Below, one piece after another: positions 1 through 8,298 of a stretch of DNA of 21,667 bases. The translations under genes were made by a program, and so were the position numbers. Under the pieces are notes generated by a model, which saw only the letters and a program-made list of their open reading frames with translations, made no database searches and was not told the DNA's origin. The stretch spans positions 1 to 21,667 of the forward strand of contig CAJWBY010000067.1 of assembly GCA_913020705.1 (NCBI GenBank), written 5' to 3'. Each line of letters begins with the position of its first letter. Position 1 is the first letter of the stretch. The stretch comes from an uncultured Colwellia sp. (lineage in GTDB: Bacteria > Pseudomonadota > Gammaproteobacteria > Enterobacterales > Alteromonadaceae).

Positions 1-105
1 TGCACTCTCTGCTTTAGCTATATAGGTTTGTGCTGACTCATTGTCAGAACATGCAGATAAAACTAGAACAACACTTATACATATTATCGATTTTAAAAAT
101 TTCAT
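1..105 (-). CDS. N-terminus of a TPR-type (PrsT-like) lipoprotein, partial
   Basis: The first 35 codons of a minus-strand gene read toward the left edge, where the window cuts it. The product starts MKFLKSIICISVVLVLSACS: a short basic start, a hydrophobic stretch and a lipobox LSAC with the acylated cysteine at residue 19. The visible mature part then reads SDNESAQTYIAKAES. This layout (lipobox, short Asp/Glu-rich linker, then YIAKAE) resembles the start of PEP-CTERM-system TPR lipoproteins (PrsT), including the complete one at 3284-5944, whose mature part begins with a similar helix (EESIEYAKVNLAEE). A good ribosome site, AGGAAG, lies just upstream of the ATG, which supports the start. The lipoprotein call is solid; the TPR/PrsT identity rests on a few residues and the neighbourhood. 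Confidence 0.72.
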   Translation of the reverse strand, partial: MKFLKSIICISVVLVLSACSDNESAQTYIAKAESA

Positions 106-409
106 TAAACTTCCTGTATGGGTTCTTGTACGTACAAAGTACAAATATTGGCATTACAAATACACCATATTAGTATCATCAGCTTTTTATTAAGGCAATA
201 TATACAACTTACACCTTTATTCGTGACACTTAACTTGATGAGTCATGCATACTGAATGATAATCAAAACCGCAATGGTTATTTCAAATCAAATAATATTT
301 CAAATGCTAATACTCTACTCTGTTATTTAATTTGCTTCTGCTATGCTTCATTCAGATACATCATTGAGTATATTAAAAATTTATATAAATTACATAGGTA
401 TTTAAAGTA
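106..409. other. Divergent intergenic region between lipoprotein and flavoprotein genes
   Basis: This gap of 304 bases separates the minus-strand lipoprotein start at 105 from the plus-strand flavoprotein start at 410, so it should hold promoters for both. I see no open reading frame and no RNA-like structure in it. The only clear element is the 12-base palindrome at 126-137. The rest is AT-rich, with no -35/-10 pair convincing enough to call. Confidence 0.5.
126..137. promoter_or_regulatory. 12-bp perfect palindrome upstream of lipoprotein gene
   Basis: TTGTACGTACAA is a perfect two-fold palindrome, followed two bases later by another partial copy of the half-site (GTACAAA). It sits 20 bases in front of the minus-strand ATG at 105, a suitable place for a repressor or activator dimer. 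The bound protein is unknown, and a 12-base palindrome can occur by chance in AT-rich DNA. Confidence 0.3.
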
Positions 410-2086
410 ATGGACACTCTATTTAAAAATCTTGAAAATATATTATCTTCAAACTCCACCCTCCTAACAACAATAGAGCAAAAAGCTCCATATTTACGAG
501 GTACTGAAGGATTAACTCGAGATATTACTGCCGTTGTAAAAGTCGCTTCAATTGAAGATATTTCAGCAATACTTAAACTTGCTAATAACTCTGCGATTCA
601 AAAACAAAACCAATTTACAGTGCAGCCAATATGTTCTGGCAGAAATTGGGGGTACGGTACTAGTTTACCTCCAACTGATATTCTACCTGTCGTTATTATG
701 GACTTGTCACAATTAAAAAAAATCTGCCTTATACCGGAGCTTGATCTTGTGACAGTTGAACCCGGCGTTACTCAACAAGACCTTTATGATTATCTACAAG
801 AGAATGAAGCAGACTATATGGTTCCTACCACTGGTGCAGGGCCAGATTGCGCCATATTGAGTAATGCGATTGAACGTGGTTACGGCATAACCCCTAACAC
901 TCAACATTTTGATGCCGTTACTTCATTAAAGGGATACTGGGCGACAGGTGAGTTTTTTGAGTCTGCAATAAGCGCTTTAGATAAAAGTACAAGCTCTGAT
1001 GGTACACTTCGAGACGTAAGTGATAAAACGTTTAGAAATGGTCTTGGACCATACCTCGACGGTTTATTCACACAATCAAGCTTAGGTATTGTTACAGAAA
1101 TCACCATTAGGTTGGCTAGAAAAAGAGAAGCCTTTAAATCTTTTTTCATCAAAGTATATAATGATGATTTGCTAATCAGCATTGTGCCATTAATACAACA
1201 AACGCTACGTGATTATGAAGGTATCGTCGGCTCAGTAAACCTGATGGATAAAAGTCGCATATTATCAATGTTCGCTGATAATCCCAATGGCACGGCTCAG
1301 CATCAAGTTATGTCATCGCAACAAATTAATGATATTGCGAAACAACAAGACACACCTTGTTGGACAATTGTTGGCACAATATACGGCACAACCTCAGTTG
1401 TAAATGTTGTAGCTAAAGAAATTAAAAAACTATTTAAAAAAATTGAATGTAAATTTATATTTTCAGATAGTGCTGTTATCAAGTTAGGTAACTTAGTTAT
1501 TAATAATATGCCTAATTTTATGTTCAAAATGAGCAATAAATTAGTTGATGTTAAAAAACAACTCAACTCATTTAATTTAGGTGAAGAAATAATGCTAGGT
1601 AAGCCAAATCGAGTAGCTTTAAAGTTGGCTTATTGGAGAAATCCACAACTTCCTAGTTTCGCTAATGATTCAAACCATGTTTTTTCTGTCGCAAAAGACA
1701 AATGCGGATTACTTTGGTATGCACCGCTTATATCCATGATACCTGCAGAGATGGAACGTTACGTTAGCTTTGTTAGAGAAACGTGTCCTAAATATAATAT
1801 AGAGCCTTTTATAACATTTACTAATTTACGACATGATTGTATCGACAGTACTATTCCCATCGTTTTCGACAGTTCTAACCCTGAAGCAGTTAAAGACGCG
1901 CATGATTGTTTAAAGGAACTTGTACTAGAAGGATTAAAGCAAGGATGGGTGCCCTACCGTTTGAATATTGATCAACAACAATGGTTATTAGATAAAGATA
2001 AACCGTTTTGGAAAGCCGTACAGTTATTGCAAGATGCTTTTGACCCCAATAATATACTTAGTCCTGGTCGTTATAACCCAAAGTAA
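410..2086 (+). CDS. FAD-dependent oxidase/dehydrogenase of the vanillyl-alcohol oxidase / 4-cresol dehydrogenase type
   Basis: A 558-residue flavoprotein with the two-domain VAO/PCMH layout. The N-terminal FAD-binding half shows the pyrophosphate loop CSGRNWGYGTSLPP (about 75-88), the strand VTVEPGVTQQDLYDYL (115-129), a Gly-rich GAGPDCAILSNAIERGYGITP segment (142-162), and GPYLDGLFTQSSLGIVTEIT (213-232). The last matches the corresponding stretch of vanillyl-alcohol and eugenol oxidases and p-cresol methylhydroxylase. The C-terminus ends in the family signature DPNNILSPGRY preceded by a PYR motif. Known relatives oxidise para-substituted phenols, alcohols or amines and often carry covalently bound FAD; the substrate here cannot be told. 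No export signal is visible, so it is probably cytoplasmic. It stands alone on the plus strand and ends in the hairpin at 2148-2174. Family assignment is strong; a role in the neighbouring surface-polymer system is unproven. Confidence 0.88.
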   Translation: MDTLFKNLENILSSNSTLLTTIEQKAPYLRGTEGLTRDITAVVKVASIEDISAILKLANNSAIQKQNQFTVQPICSGRNWGYGTSLPPTDILPVVIMDLSQLKKICLIPELDLVTVEPGVTQQDLYDYLQENEADYMVPTTGAGPDCAILSNAIERGYGITPNTQHFDAVTSLKGYWATGEFFESAISALDKSTSSDGTLRDVSDKTFRNGLGPYLDGLFTQSSLGIVTEITIRLARKREAFKSFFIKVYNDDLLISIVPLIQQTLRDYEGIVGSVNLMDKSRILSMFADNPNGTAQHQVMSSQQINDIAKQQDTPCWTIVGTIYGTTSVVNVVAKEIKKLFKKIECKFIFSDSAVIKLGNLVINNMPNFMFKMSNKLVDVKKQLNSFNLGEEIMLGKPNRVALKLAYWRNPQLPSFANDSNHVFSVAKDKCGLLWYAPLISMIPAEMERYVSFVRETCPKYNIEPFITFTNLRHDCIDSTIPIVFDSSNPEAVKDAHDCLKELVLEGLKQGWVPYRLNIDQQQWLLDKDKPFWKAVQLLQDAFDPNNILSPGRYNPK

Positions 2087-2147
2087 ACAAAATTAAATAA
2101 ACTTAGACTGAGTTATAAAGTTTTAAAACATTTACTATCAGAAAAGC

Positions 2148-2174
2148 AAAAGGCCTCCAATATGGAGGCCTTTT
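2148..2174. terminator. Bidirectional intrinsic terminator
   Basis: A perfect 12-bp stem, AAAAGGCCTCCA (2148-2159) with TGGAGGCCTTTT (2163-2174), closes over a 3-base loop. The stem begins with an A run and ends with a T run, so a U tract follows the hairpin in either direction. It lies between the convergent flavoprotein gene (ends 2086) and PEP-CTERM gene (ends 2203) and can terminate both. Confidence 0.9.
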
Positions 2175-2202
2175 AATTTATAAACTTAGTTTATATGAGT
2201 TA

Positions 2203-3126
2203 TTAAGACTTTTTGCGACGTGATGCAGCTGCAAAGCCTAATAAACCTAAACCAAAGATTGCAACAGACGTTGGCTCTGTAACAGTAAAGGCTTCAACAG
2301 TACCTGCACTACTAGCAGAATAAGTATCAATTGCTGAAATCCCTGTATAGTCACCACTCACATTTTCTTCGTAAGTAACAGAAAATTGAGACGTCAAACC
2401 AAACCCAATCGCATCAACTACTGCACCAATATACGTAGCCCAATCACTTTCAAAGTTACTTTGAGCAAGACCAGGAGCTGAATCGTTTATCTGGAAACCA
2501 AAATTAGCATCTCCGCCGATTAAGCCTAAAAATGAATTATTGCCCCAAATACCAAAATTATCAAATGCTGGACCAAATCCAGATAAATCACCAGTTGGAG
2601 TGTAATCACCTGAAGCGAAGTTCAAACCTAACCATAACTCACCATCTGTAGCATCAGCAAGTTGGTCTGCATTTAGAACATCACCAACAACTGCAGCTGT
2701 ATTATCATAACCACCAGCGTTATCTGAAAAGTCTTTATCTAAATAAATATTTAGGAAACCACCTGATGTTGGGTCAAGCAAACCAGTCGTTGTATCAACA
2801 GTAATGCCGCCAAATTCAAATGTAAGTTCGTATCCACCTGGTAATGGTTGGCCCATATTGTTACCTGTAGTTACTTCACCAATACCACGTAATTCAGTAA
2901 TTTCTGTATTAACAGCACCTGCATCGAATAATGATTGAGCATCACCGTTCGCATCAACATACCATTGACGGAAAGAAAGAGGTGTAAAGAAGTTGCCACC
3001 ATTTGCAGTAGAATTAACATCAGCTGTATTCCAATCAACGCCGCCAGCACCTGATACAAGTCCAGCATTTGCTGCTGTTGAAGCAACCAATAGTGCAGTA
3101 GCTAATAATAATTTTTTCATTTTCAT
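2203..3126 (-). CDS. PEP-CTERM sorting-domain surface protein
   Basis: A 307-residue secreted protein. It has a Sec signal peptide (MKMKKLLLATALLVASTAANA, cleavage after about residue 21), then a Gly/Asp/Asn-rich, Cys-free beta-type body. The final 26 residues form a tripartite sorting signal: a short EPTS motif (284-287, a variant of Pro-Glu-Pro), a hydrophobic helix (VAIFGLGLLGFAAA), and a basic tail SRRKKS. Such tails are cut by exosortase (XrtA/EpsH) and the protein is released or anchored with exopolysaccharide; no exosortase gene is in this window. The body has no function I can name. The AGGGA ribosome site directly abuts the first ATG (3126) but lies 6 bases before the second ATG (3120), so translation probably starts at 3120 (MKKLLLA...). 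A sigma-54-like promoter lies at 3169-3185, and the gene ends at the shared terminator. Confidence 0.9.
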   Translation of the reverse strand: MKMKKLLLATALLVASTAANAGLVSGAGGVDWNTADVNSTANGGNFFTPLSFRQWYVDANGDAQSLFDAGAVNTEITELRGIGEVTTGNNMGQPLPGGYELTFEFGGITVDTTTGLLDPTSGGFLNIYLDKDFSDNAGGYDNTAAVVGDVLNADQLADATDGELWLGLNFASGDYTPTGDLSGFGPAFDNFGIWGNNSFLGLIGGDANFGFQINDSAPGLAQSNFESDWATYIGAVVDAIGFGLTSQFSVTYEENVSGDYTGISAIDTYSASSAGTVEAFTVTEPTSVAIFGLGLLGFAAASRRKKS

Positions 3127-3168
3127 TCCCTTTTTTATAAAATATAAATTCGTTAGTAATTATTATAA

Positions 3169-3185
3169 AGCACCGTTCATGCCAA
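3169..3185 (-). promoter_or_regulatory. Candidate sigma-54 (RpoN) -24/-12 promoter of the PEP-CTERM gene
   Basis: On the minus strand the sequence reads TTGGCATGAACGGTGCT. Against the known consensus TTGGCACG-N4-TTGCT/A it differs at two defined positions (C to T, T to G) and keeps the invariant GG and GC exactly 10 bases apart. It is about 45 bases before the start codon at 3120/3126, leaving room for a transcription start near 3157. From published work on other bacteria I recall that RpoN with the PrsK/PrsR pair drives PEP-CTERM genes, which fits. A binding site for the activator was not identified. Confidence 0.68.
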
Positions 3186-3283
3186 CTTTCTAAGCTACTG
3201 CTTTATAAGCTTTTTATCTAAAAACAAAAAAGCCGACCTTGAGGTTTGTAAAATAAACTGACACACTAATTGTGCATTAATTA

Positions 3284-5944
3284 CTATCTCGCTGCTTTCA
3301 CAGTTTTTAAATGGTCATTGATCTCTACATTGTTAGGACTAAGCACCTTGGCTTTTTCAAGTAACTCTATGGCATCATCTATTTGGCCATCTTTAAATGC
3401 CATCCAACCTGCAGTATCTACGACATTACCATTTCCCCCTGCAAGCTTAAGTGCCCTCTTTGCATATTCATTTGCCTGAGTATACATCCCTAAGTCATGT
3501 TCAAGCCAAGCAAGGTTGTTAAGCGCATAGGCGTGATTAGAATTATTCATAATTATTTTTTCATAATGAATTTTTGCTAACTTAGGGTCACTTTTAGTAA
3601 TAAAATCTGCAAGCATAAATCGTGTAATATAATCCTCTGGCCACCTTGCCACATGTGTTGACAATAAATCATTAGCCTTGGGTAACTGCTTATTATTAAC
3701 ATACGCAGTAAAAAGCAAAGCTACATGGTGCGTAGTAGGAACAGAATTATAATTTTCTGTTAACAATGGAAGCGCTCCACTAATATTCTTCTGTTTTAAA
3801 TATATTTCTCCACGCAATGAAGTTACCAAAATATCAGCTTGCTTTGATATTGTTTTCAAGATATTGAGCGCAGCAAGCAATTCTCCCTCTTTATTCAAAA
3901 GTGATGCTGATAACAGTTTAAAATCATCATCATTAGGAAAAATTTCCATGGCTATTTTCATTGTTTGGATAGCATCTGAAGTACGTCCCATTTTTTCTTC
4001 AAGTCTACTTCTTCTTTGCCATGAGATTTTATTGCTAGGTTGTTTTTCACTCCAGCTTTTATATACCTCTAGTGCTTTTGTGTCTTTTTGAAGCTTTGAA
4101 AAGCTGTCCCCTAAAATTAGCCAATACAATGGAGATGTCTTCATTACCTCAGTGGCAGGTAAATCATCTAAAATAGAAATAGCTTCCTCAGCTTCACCTT
4201 CCATCACAAGTACACGAGCCAAGTTTATTCTTAAAGCATCATCCTCTTTGTTATTAGAATAACTTTTTTTAAGGAGCAACAGAGCTGGTTTTACATCCCC
4301 AAGCGCTTTGTTAGCAAGATAGTTTTGATTTAGTGCAAAAACATTATTCGGCTCTTTATTGAGTACCTTTTCAAATTTTTCGACAGCCTTTTTATATCGA
4401 CCATTCTTTCTATCTTGGTAGGCTAAATAATTTCCCGCAGATACATTACCAGGAAATAGTTTGTACGCTTCTTCATATGCATTATTAGCTAATTCAATTT
4501 CATTTTGAAGGTAGTAAATATGTCCTTCTATATTATAGCCAAATACATCGCCTTTTTGCTTCCATTGTTTAGCAAACGTCAGCGCACCTTTATAATTTTT
4601 AGTTTGTATATAACTCGCGATTAATAGTAGCCGAATTTTATCATTTTCAGGCTCCATAGCGAATGCTTGTTCGAATTTTTGAATACCATCCATATTGTCT
4701 ATTGATAACTGCAACATTCCTGTTTGAACCAATTGAAAAGGAGAATTATCAGAGGATTGGTTATAATGCTCTATTAACTTAGCTGCTTGCTGTTTATTGT
4801 TACCTTCGATCAACTCATAACTTGCTGTGGCTAAAAGGTCCATATCATCATTTGACAGTTCACCCAAGGACAACAATGAGTCTGCAGCATCACTTTGGTA
4901 CCCCAACTTTAACTGCGTTGCAATAAAAAGACGCTGGGCAGGATGAGATTTGTCTAACTTTACAGTAACATTTTTAAAATATTTATACGCTTGCTCAAAA
5001 CTTTCAACCTTGAATGCACTTACTGCTGCAAGAAGGTATATATCATCGCTAGACACACCATTTTGAAGTGCTTTAGTTAAATGAAATAGTGCGTTCTTAT
5101 AATCTTTAGAAAAATATAATGCAACGCCCTTAAATTGATTAGCTAAAGGCTGTTCTTTGAACAACGATAATATTCCATCTGCTATTTTTTCCGCTGGTTC
5201 GTAGTCTTTATTTGATAAATATGCGCTTGCTAAATACATTTCTGCTCTTCCAAAATCAGGAAGTAAAACCTGATAGGTTTTAAATGCATTAACAGCTGCC
5301 TTAGTATCTTTTTTATGTGACTCTAATTGCCCCAAAAGTAAATAAGCATCAGAAAACTTGTCATTTTCTCTAATTATACTTTCAACGGCAAGGTGCGCTT
5401 CATCAGTTTTATTATGTAAAGTGAGTATATATGCTGACGCTAGCAATCCGTATTGACTGCCTGGCTCGTTCAACACTGATTTATCAAAATATTTTTCAGC
5501 TTCAATCTTCGAAGCTAAAGATAACTTTACAACGCCTTTATAAAAGTTAATTTTTGCTTTAACTCGAGGAAGAAATTCCGGTTGAATTATTATATCATTT
5601 ACACCATCGACATCATGTTCAAAAAAATAAACTTCCGCTAATTCAGCCAACACGTTTTGGCGATTGTAATTTAATTCATATGCCCGCAAAAGTTCTTTCT
5701 CAGCCGCTTTAGAATTACCTAAAGTCAAGTATGTCTTACCTAGCAAATATCTTGGTTCAGCTGCTTCAGGAGCCTTATTTATAGCGTTTTTAAGTTCAAT
5801 AATGACTGTTTGATATTTTTCTTCTGCCAGATTAACCTTCGCATATTCAATAGACTCCTCAGTTGTTTTACCAGGTTCACAACCTGATAGAGATATTGCG
5901 AGCATTACAGAAAGAGAAACTAATTTTATTTTATTTTTATTCAC
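3284..5944 (-). CDS. prsT: PEP-CTERM-system TPR-repeat lipoprotein, PrsT-like
   Basis: An 886-residue lipoprotein, the size I expect for the PrsT family. Residues 1-22 form a lipoprotein signal with lipobox LSGC (Cys22). The rest is a long run of helical tetratricopeptide-type repeats, for example AEPRYLLGKTYLTLGNSKAAEKELL near the start, and NHAYALNNLAWLEHDLGMYTQANEYAKRAL plus VDTAGWMAFKDGQIDDAIELLEKA near the end. PrsT proteins accompany XrtA-type exosortases and polysaccharide export genes and probably act as a periplasmic/outer-membrane scaffold; the molecular role is not established. The start codon is GTG with a weak ribosome site. It is the last gene of the minus-strand operon, 56 bases after wecBC, and the PEP-CTERM gene follows on the same strand 157 bases on with its own promoter. 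The symbol is given by family resemblance. Confidence 0.85.
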   Translation of the reverse strand: MNKNKIKLVSLSVMLAISLSGCEPGKTTEESIEYAKVNLAEEKYQTVIIELKNAINKAPEAAEPRYLLGKTYLTLGNSKAAEKELLRAYELNYNRQNVLAELAEVYFFEHDVDGVNDIIIQPEFLPRVKAKINFYKGVVKLSLASKIEAEKYFDKSVLNEPGSQYGLLASAYILTLHNKTDEAHLAVESIIRENDKFSDAYLLLGQLESHKKDTKAAVNAFKTYQVLLPDFGRAEMYLASAYLSNKDYEPAEKIADGILSLFKEQPLANQFKGVALYFSKDYKNALFHLTKALQNGVSSDDIYLLAAVSAFKVESFEQAYKYFKNVTVKLDKSHPAQRLFIATQLKLGYQSDAADSLLSLGELSNDDMDLLATASYELIEGNNKQQAAKLIEHYNQSSDNSPFQLVQTGMLQLSIDNMDGIQKFEQAFAMEPENDKIRLLLIASYIQTKNYKGALTFAKQWKQKGDVFGYNIEGHIYYLQNEIELANNAYEEAYKLFPGNVSAGNYLAYQDRKNGRYKKAVEKFEKVLNKEPNNVFALNQNYLANKALGDVKPALLLLKKSYSNNKEDDALRINLARVLVMEGEAEEAISILDDLPATEVMKTSPLYWLILGDSFSKLQKDTKALEVYKSWSEKQPSNKISWQRRSRLEEKMGRTSDAIQTMKIAMEIFPNDDDFKLLSASLLNKEGELLAALNILKTISKQADILVTSLRGEIYLKQKNISGALPLLTENYNSVPTTHHVALLFTAYVNNKQLPKANDLLSTHVARWPEDYITRFMLADFITKSDPKLAKIHYEKIIMNNSNHAYALNNLAWLEHDLGMYTQANEYAKRALKLAGGNGNVVDTAGWMAFKDGQIDDAIELLEKAKVLSPNNVEINDHLKTVKAAR

Positions 5945-6000
5945 TTTGATTTATCCATTTATCCATTTAAGATCGACTAATAAATACCATATTTCAGTAT

Positions 6001-8277
6001 TTAACTTCCTAAAACGCCACAAGCATCAACTAATACATTTGAAGCTGATAGCTCTTTATAGCTATCATGCCCCGTTAAAATAACACTAACATCTGACCAT
6101 TCTATTATAGATCCCAAGTCATTCTCTCGTTGACAATTCCATGCTGGAACATGAGGGTCGTGATAACGAACTGAAAAACCTAATGATTCAAAATAATTCA
6201 AAATTGGCTCAGCGGGGGTTTCTCTACAATCATCAACATTAGCTTTGTAAGCAACACCTAAAAGGGCAATTTTTTTGCCCCCAGTCCCTTTGAGTGCTTC
6301 TATTACTTGGTCAGCAACAATAATAGGTCGTTCGTCGTTCACTTTACGAGCAAGGCGAATTAACTCGCCTGCTTTGGTATTTTCAACCAAAAACCATGGG
6401 TCAATTGGGATACAATGTCCGCCAACCCCAGGGCCTGGACTTAATACGTTAACACGTGGATGTCGATTGGCTAGACGTATTACTTCATGTACATCAACGT
6501 TAAGCTCTTTACACACTTGGGCAAGTTCATTGGCAAGAGCAATACCTACATCACGAGAAGTATTTTCAACTAACTTAATACATTCAGCAGTCGTTAAATC
6601 AGTTAGGAAAATTTCACCATTAACAAAGCTTTGGTAAATATCTTTAACTTTTTGCTGGGCTAATTGGCTTGAAGCGCCAATAATTCGATCATTGTTGACT
6701 AATTCGTGTAATGTTTCACCTGGAATGGCACGTTCAGGACAATGCACAACATCAACATTAATACCGGCTTCAGCAAAACGTTGCTCTACCGCTAAACTTG
6801 TTTGTGGCGAGATTGTAGATTCAATAATAACGGTTTGACCGTCTTTAGCTACTTTGGCAATAGCATCTGCAGCTGCGAACACATAGCTACGATCACAACG
6901 ATTATTTTTATGTGGCGTGGGTACCGCCACTAAATATGTATCACTTGAAGGTATTTCAGTTGATGCTTTTAAGAAACCTTGATTAACTACCTTTCGAATT
7001 AATTCAGGCATTCCCACTTCATCAAAAGGACATTCCCCACGGTTAATTGAATCTACTTTATCTTTATTTAAATCAACACCCGTAACAGAATAACCAGCCT
7101 GAGCAATCAAACTCGATATAGGTAAACCCATGTATCCCATACCTATAACGGCTAAGGTTTCGTTTTTCGCTTTGATAACTGAGTTATCTGTTTGCGTTAA
7201 ATCTTTTACGATTACATCAAGTATATATTCTGCAACATGACCATCTCCAAATGGATTAGCCCAAGAATAATCATCACAGCTTAACCATTTTTTAGCAGCT
7301 TTAACCGCTTTAACCGCATCTCGGCCAACTAATTCGCTAGCACCCACTTCAACAGCTTCAGGTCGTTCTGTATTTTCTCGTAATGTAAGGCTAGGCACGC
7401 CTAATAAACATGCTTCTTCTTGAATGCCGCCAGAGTCAGTCAATATTAATTTAGCGTGCTTTTGTAATTGAATAAAATCTAAATATCCAACTGGAGCAAT
7501 TAATTGTAAATAGCCTGGGAGCTCTATGTTGAATTCTTTAAGTTTTGATTGTGTTCTAGGGTGAATCGGCCAAACAATAGTACCCGTATAATTCTTATGC
7601 ATTTCATCAAATAAATGCAATAGTTCCATAAGATTCGCTGAAACATCAACATTTGATGCACGATGAGCTGTTACAAGGAAATATTCTCCTGCATCTAAAT
7701 TTAGATCTCGTAATATGTTACTTTTTTTCGCAGAGATCTCTAAGTGTTGGAAAAGCGAATCAGAAACAGTATTACCCACGGTATGAATCTTGTTACTCGC
7801 TATACCTTCTGCCTTTAAAATCTTTTCTTGGTTAGGGCTAACAGCAAATAAATACTCACTGATATGGTCGGTCATAATTCGGTTTGTTTCTTCTGGCATA
7901 CTACGATCGTAACTTCGTAAGCCGGCTTCAATATGTCCTACTTTTATATTTAATTTAGAAGCTGCTAGAGCACCAGATAAAACAGTATTAGTATCACCTT
8001 GAACGAGTACGACATCAGGCTTTTCTTCTAAAAGGATAGGTTCCATTTTTATTAGAATATTACCCGTTTGATTACTGTGCAATCCAGAGCCTACACCTAA
8101 ATTATAATGAGGAGCAGGAAGATGTAACTCTTCAAAAAAAATACTATCCATTTCTTTTGAGTAATGTTGATTTGAATGAATAATAAAGAATGGAATGTTT
8201 CTTTTTTCACATTCTCTAATTACTGGCGCCATTTTAATAATTTCTGGGCGTGTACCAACTATAATTCCTATTTTCAC
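6001..8277 (-). CDS. Fused UDP-GlcNAc 2-epimerase / UDP-ManNAc dehydrogenase (WecB-WecC fusion)
   Basis: One 758-residue chain carries two consecutive enzymes. Residues 1 to about 358 are a non-hydrolysing UDP-GlcNAc 2-epimerase: GTRPEIIKMAPVI at 8-20, QGDTNT with Asp95, GHIEAGLRS with Glu117, MPEETNR with the Glu129-130 pair, TAHR with His205, and DSGGIQEE at 281-288. After a linker of roughly 15 residues, 375-758 is a UDP-ManNAc dehydrogenase: NAD-binding GMGYMG at 379-384, VPTPHK, the catalytic-Cys motif GVGGHCIPIDPW with Cys622, and a UDP-binding C-terminal domain beginning near GVAYKANVDDCRETP. Together they would make UDP-ManNAc and oxidise it to UDP-ManNAcA, a precursor of capsule, enterobacterial common antigen and other polysaccharides. 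Translation starts at GTG with a good AAGGAT site 5 bases upstream; the gene lies 21 bases after the glycosyltransferase. Each half is normally a separate gene, wecB and wecC. Confidence 0.93.
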   Translation of the reverse strand: MKIGIIVGTRPEIIKMAPVIRECEKRNIPFFIIHSNQHYSKEMDSIFFEELHLPAPHYNLGVGSGLHSNQTGNILIKMEPILLEEKPDVVLVQGDTNTVLSGALAASKLNIKVGHIEAGLRSYDRSMPEETNRIMTDHISEYLFAVSPNQEKILKAEGIASNKIHTVGNTVSDSLFQHLEISAKKSNILRDLNLDAGEYFLVTAHRASNVDVSANLMELLHLFDEMHKNYTGTIVWPIHPRTQSKLKEFNIELPGYLQLIAPVGYLDFIQLQKHAKLILTDSGGIQEEACLLGVPSLTLRENTERPEAVEVGASELVGRDAVKAVKAAKKWLSCDDYSWANPFGDGHVAEYILDVIVKDLTQTDNSVIKAKNETLAVIGMGYMGLPISSLIAQAGYSVTGVDLNKDKVDSINRGECPFDEVGMPELIRKVVNQGFLKASTEIPSSDTYLVAVPTPHKNNRCDRSYVFAAADAIAKVAKDGQTVIIESTISPQTSLAVEQRFAEAGINVDVVHCPERAIPGETLHELVNNDRIIGASSQLAQQKVKDIYQSFVNGEIFLTDLTTAECIKLVENTSRDVGIALANELAQVCKELNVDVHEVIRLANRHPRVNVLSPGPGVGGHCIPIDPWFLVENTKAGELIRLARKVNDERPIIVADQVIEALKGTGGKKIALLGVAYKANVDDCRETPAEPILNYFESLGFSVRYHDPHVPAWNCQRENDLGSIIEWSDVSVILTGHDSYKELSASNVLVDACGVLGS

Positions 8278-8298
8278 TTTAAATCCTTATTTTTCATA

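Noticed and set aside
149..170. TTGGCATTACAAATACACC as a third sigma-54 site before the flavoprotein gene
   Set aside because: The -24 half matches but there is no GC at the required 10-base spacing.
3220..3252. Possible terminator after prsT (minus strand: ACCTCAAGGT followed by a T run)
   Set aside because: The stem is only 3-4 bp with a tiny loop; the T run alone is not enough.
6275..6637. 120-residue plus-strand frame inside wecBC
   Set aside because: It is antisense to conserved dehydrogenase sequence, its product looks like random low-complexity coding shadow, and wecBC's frame is clearly the real one.
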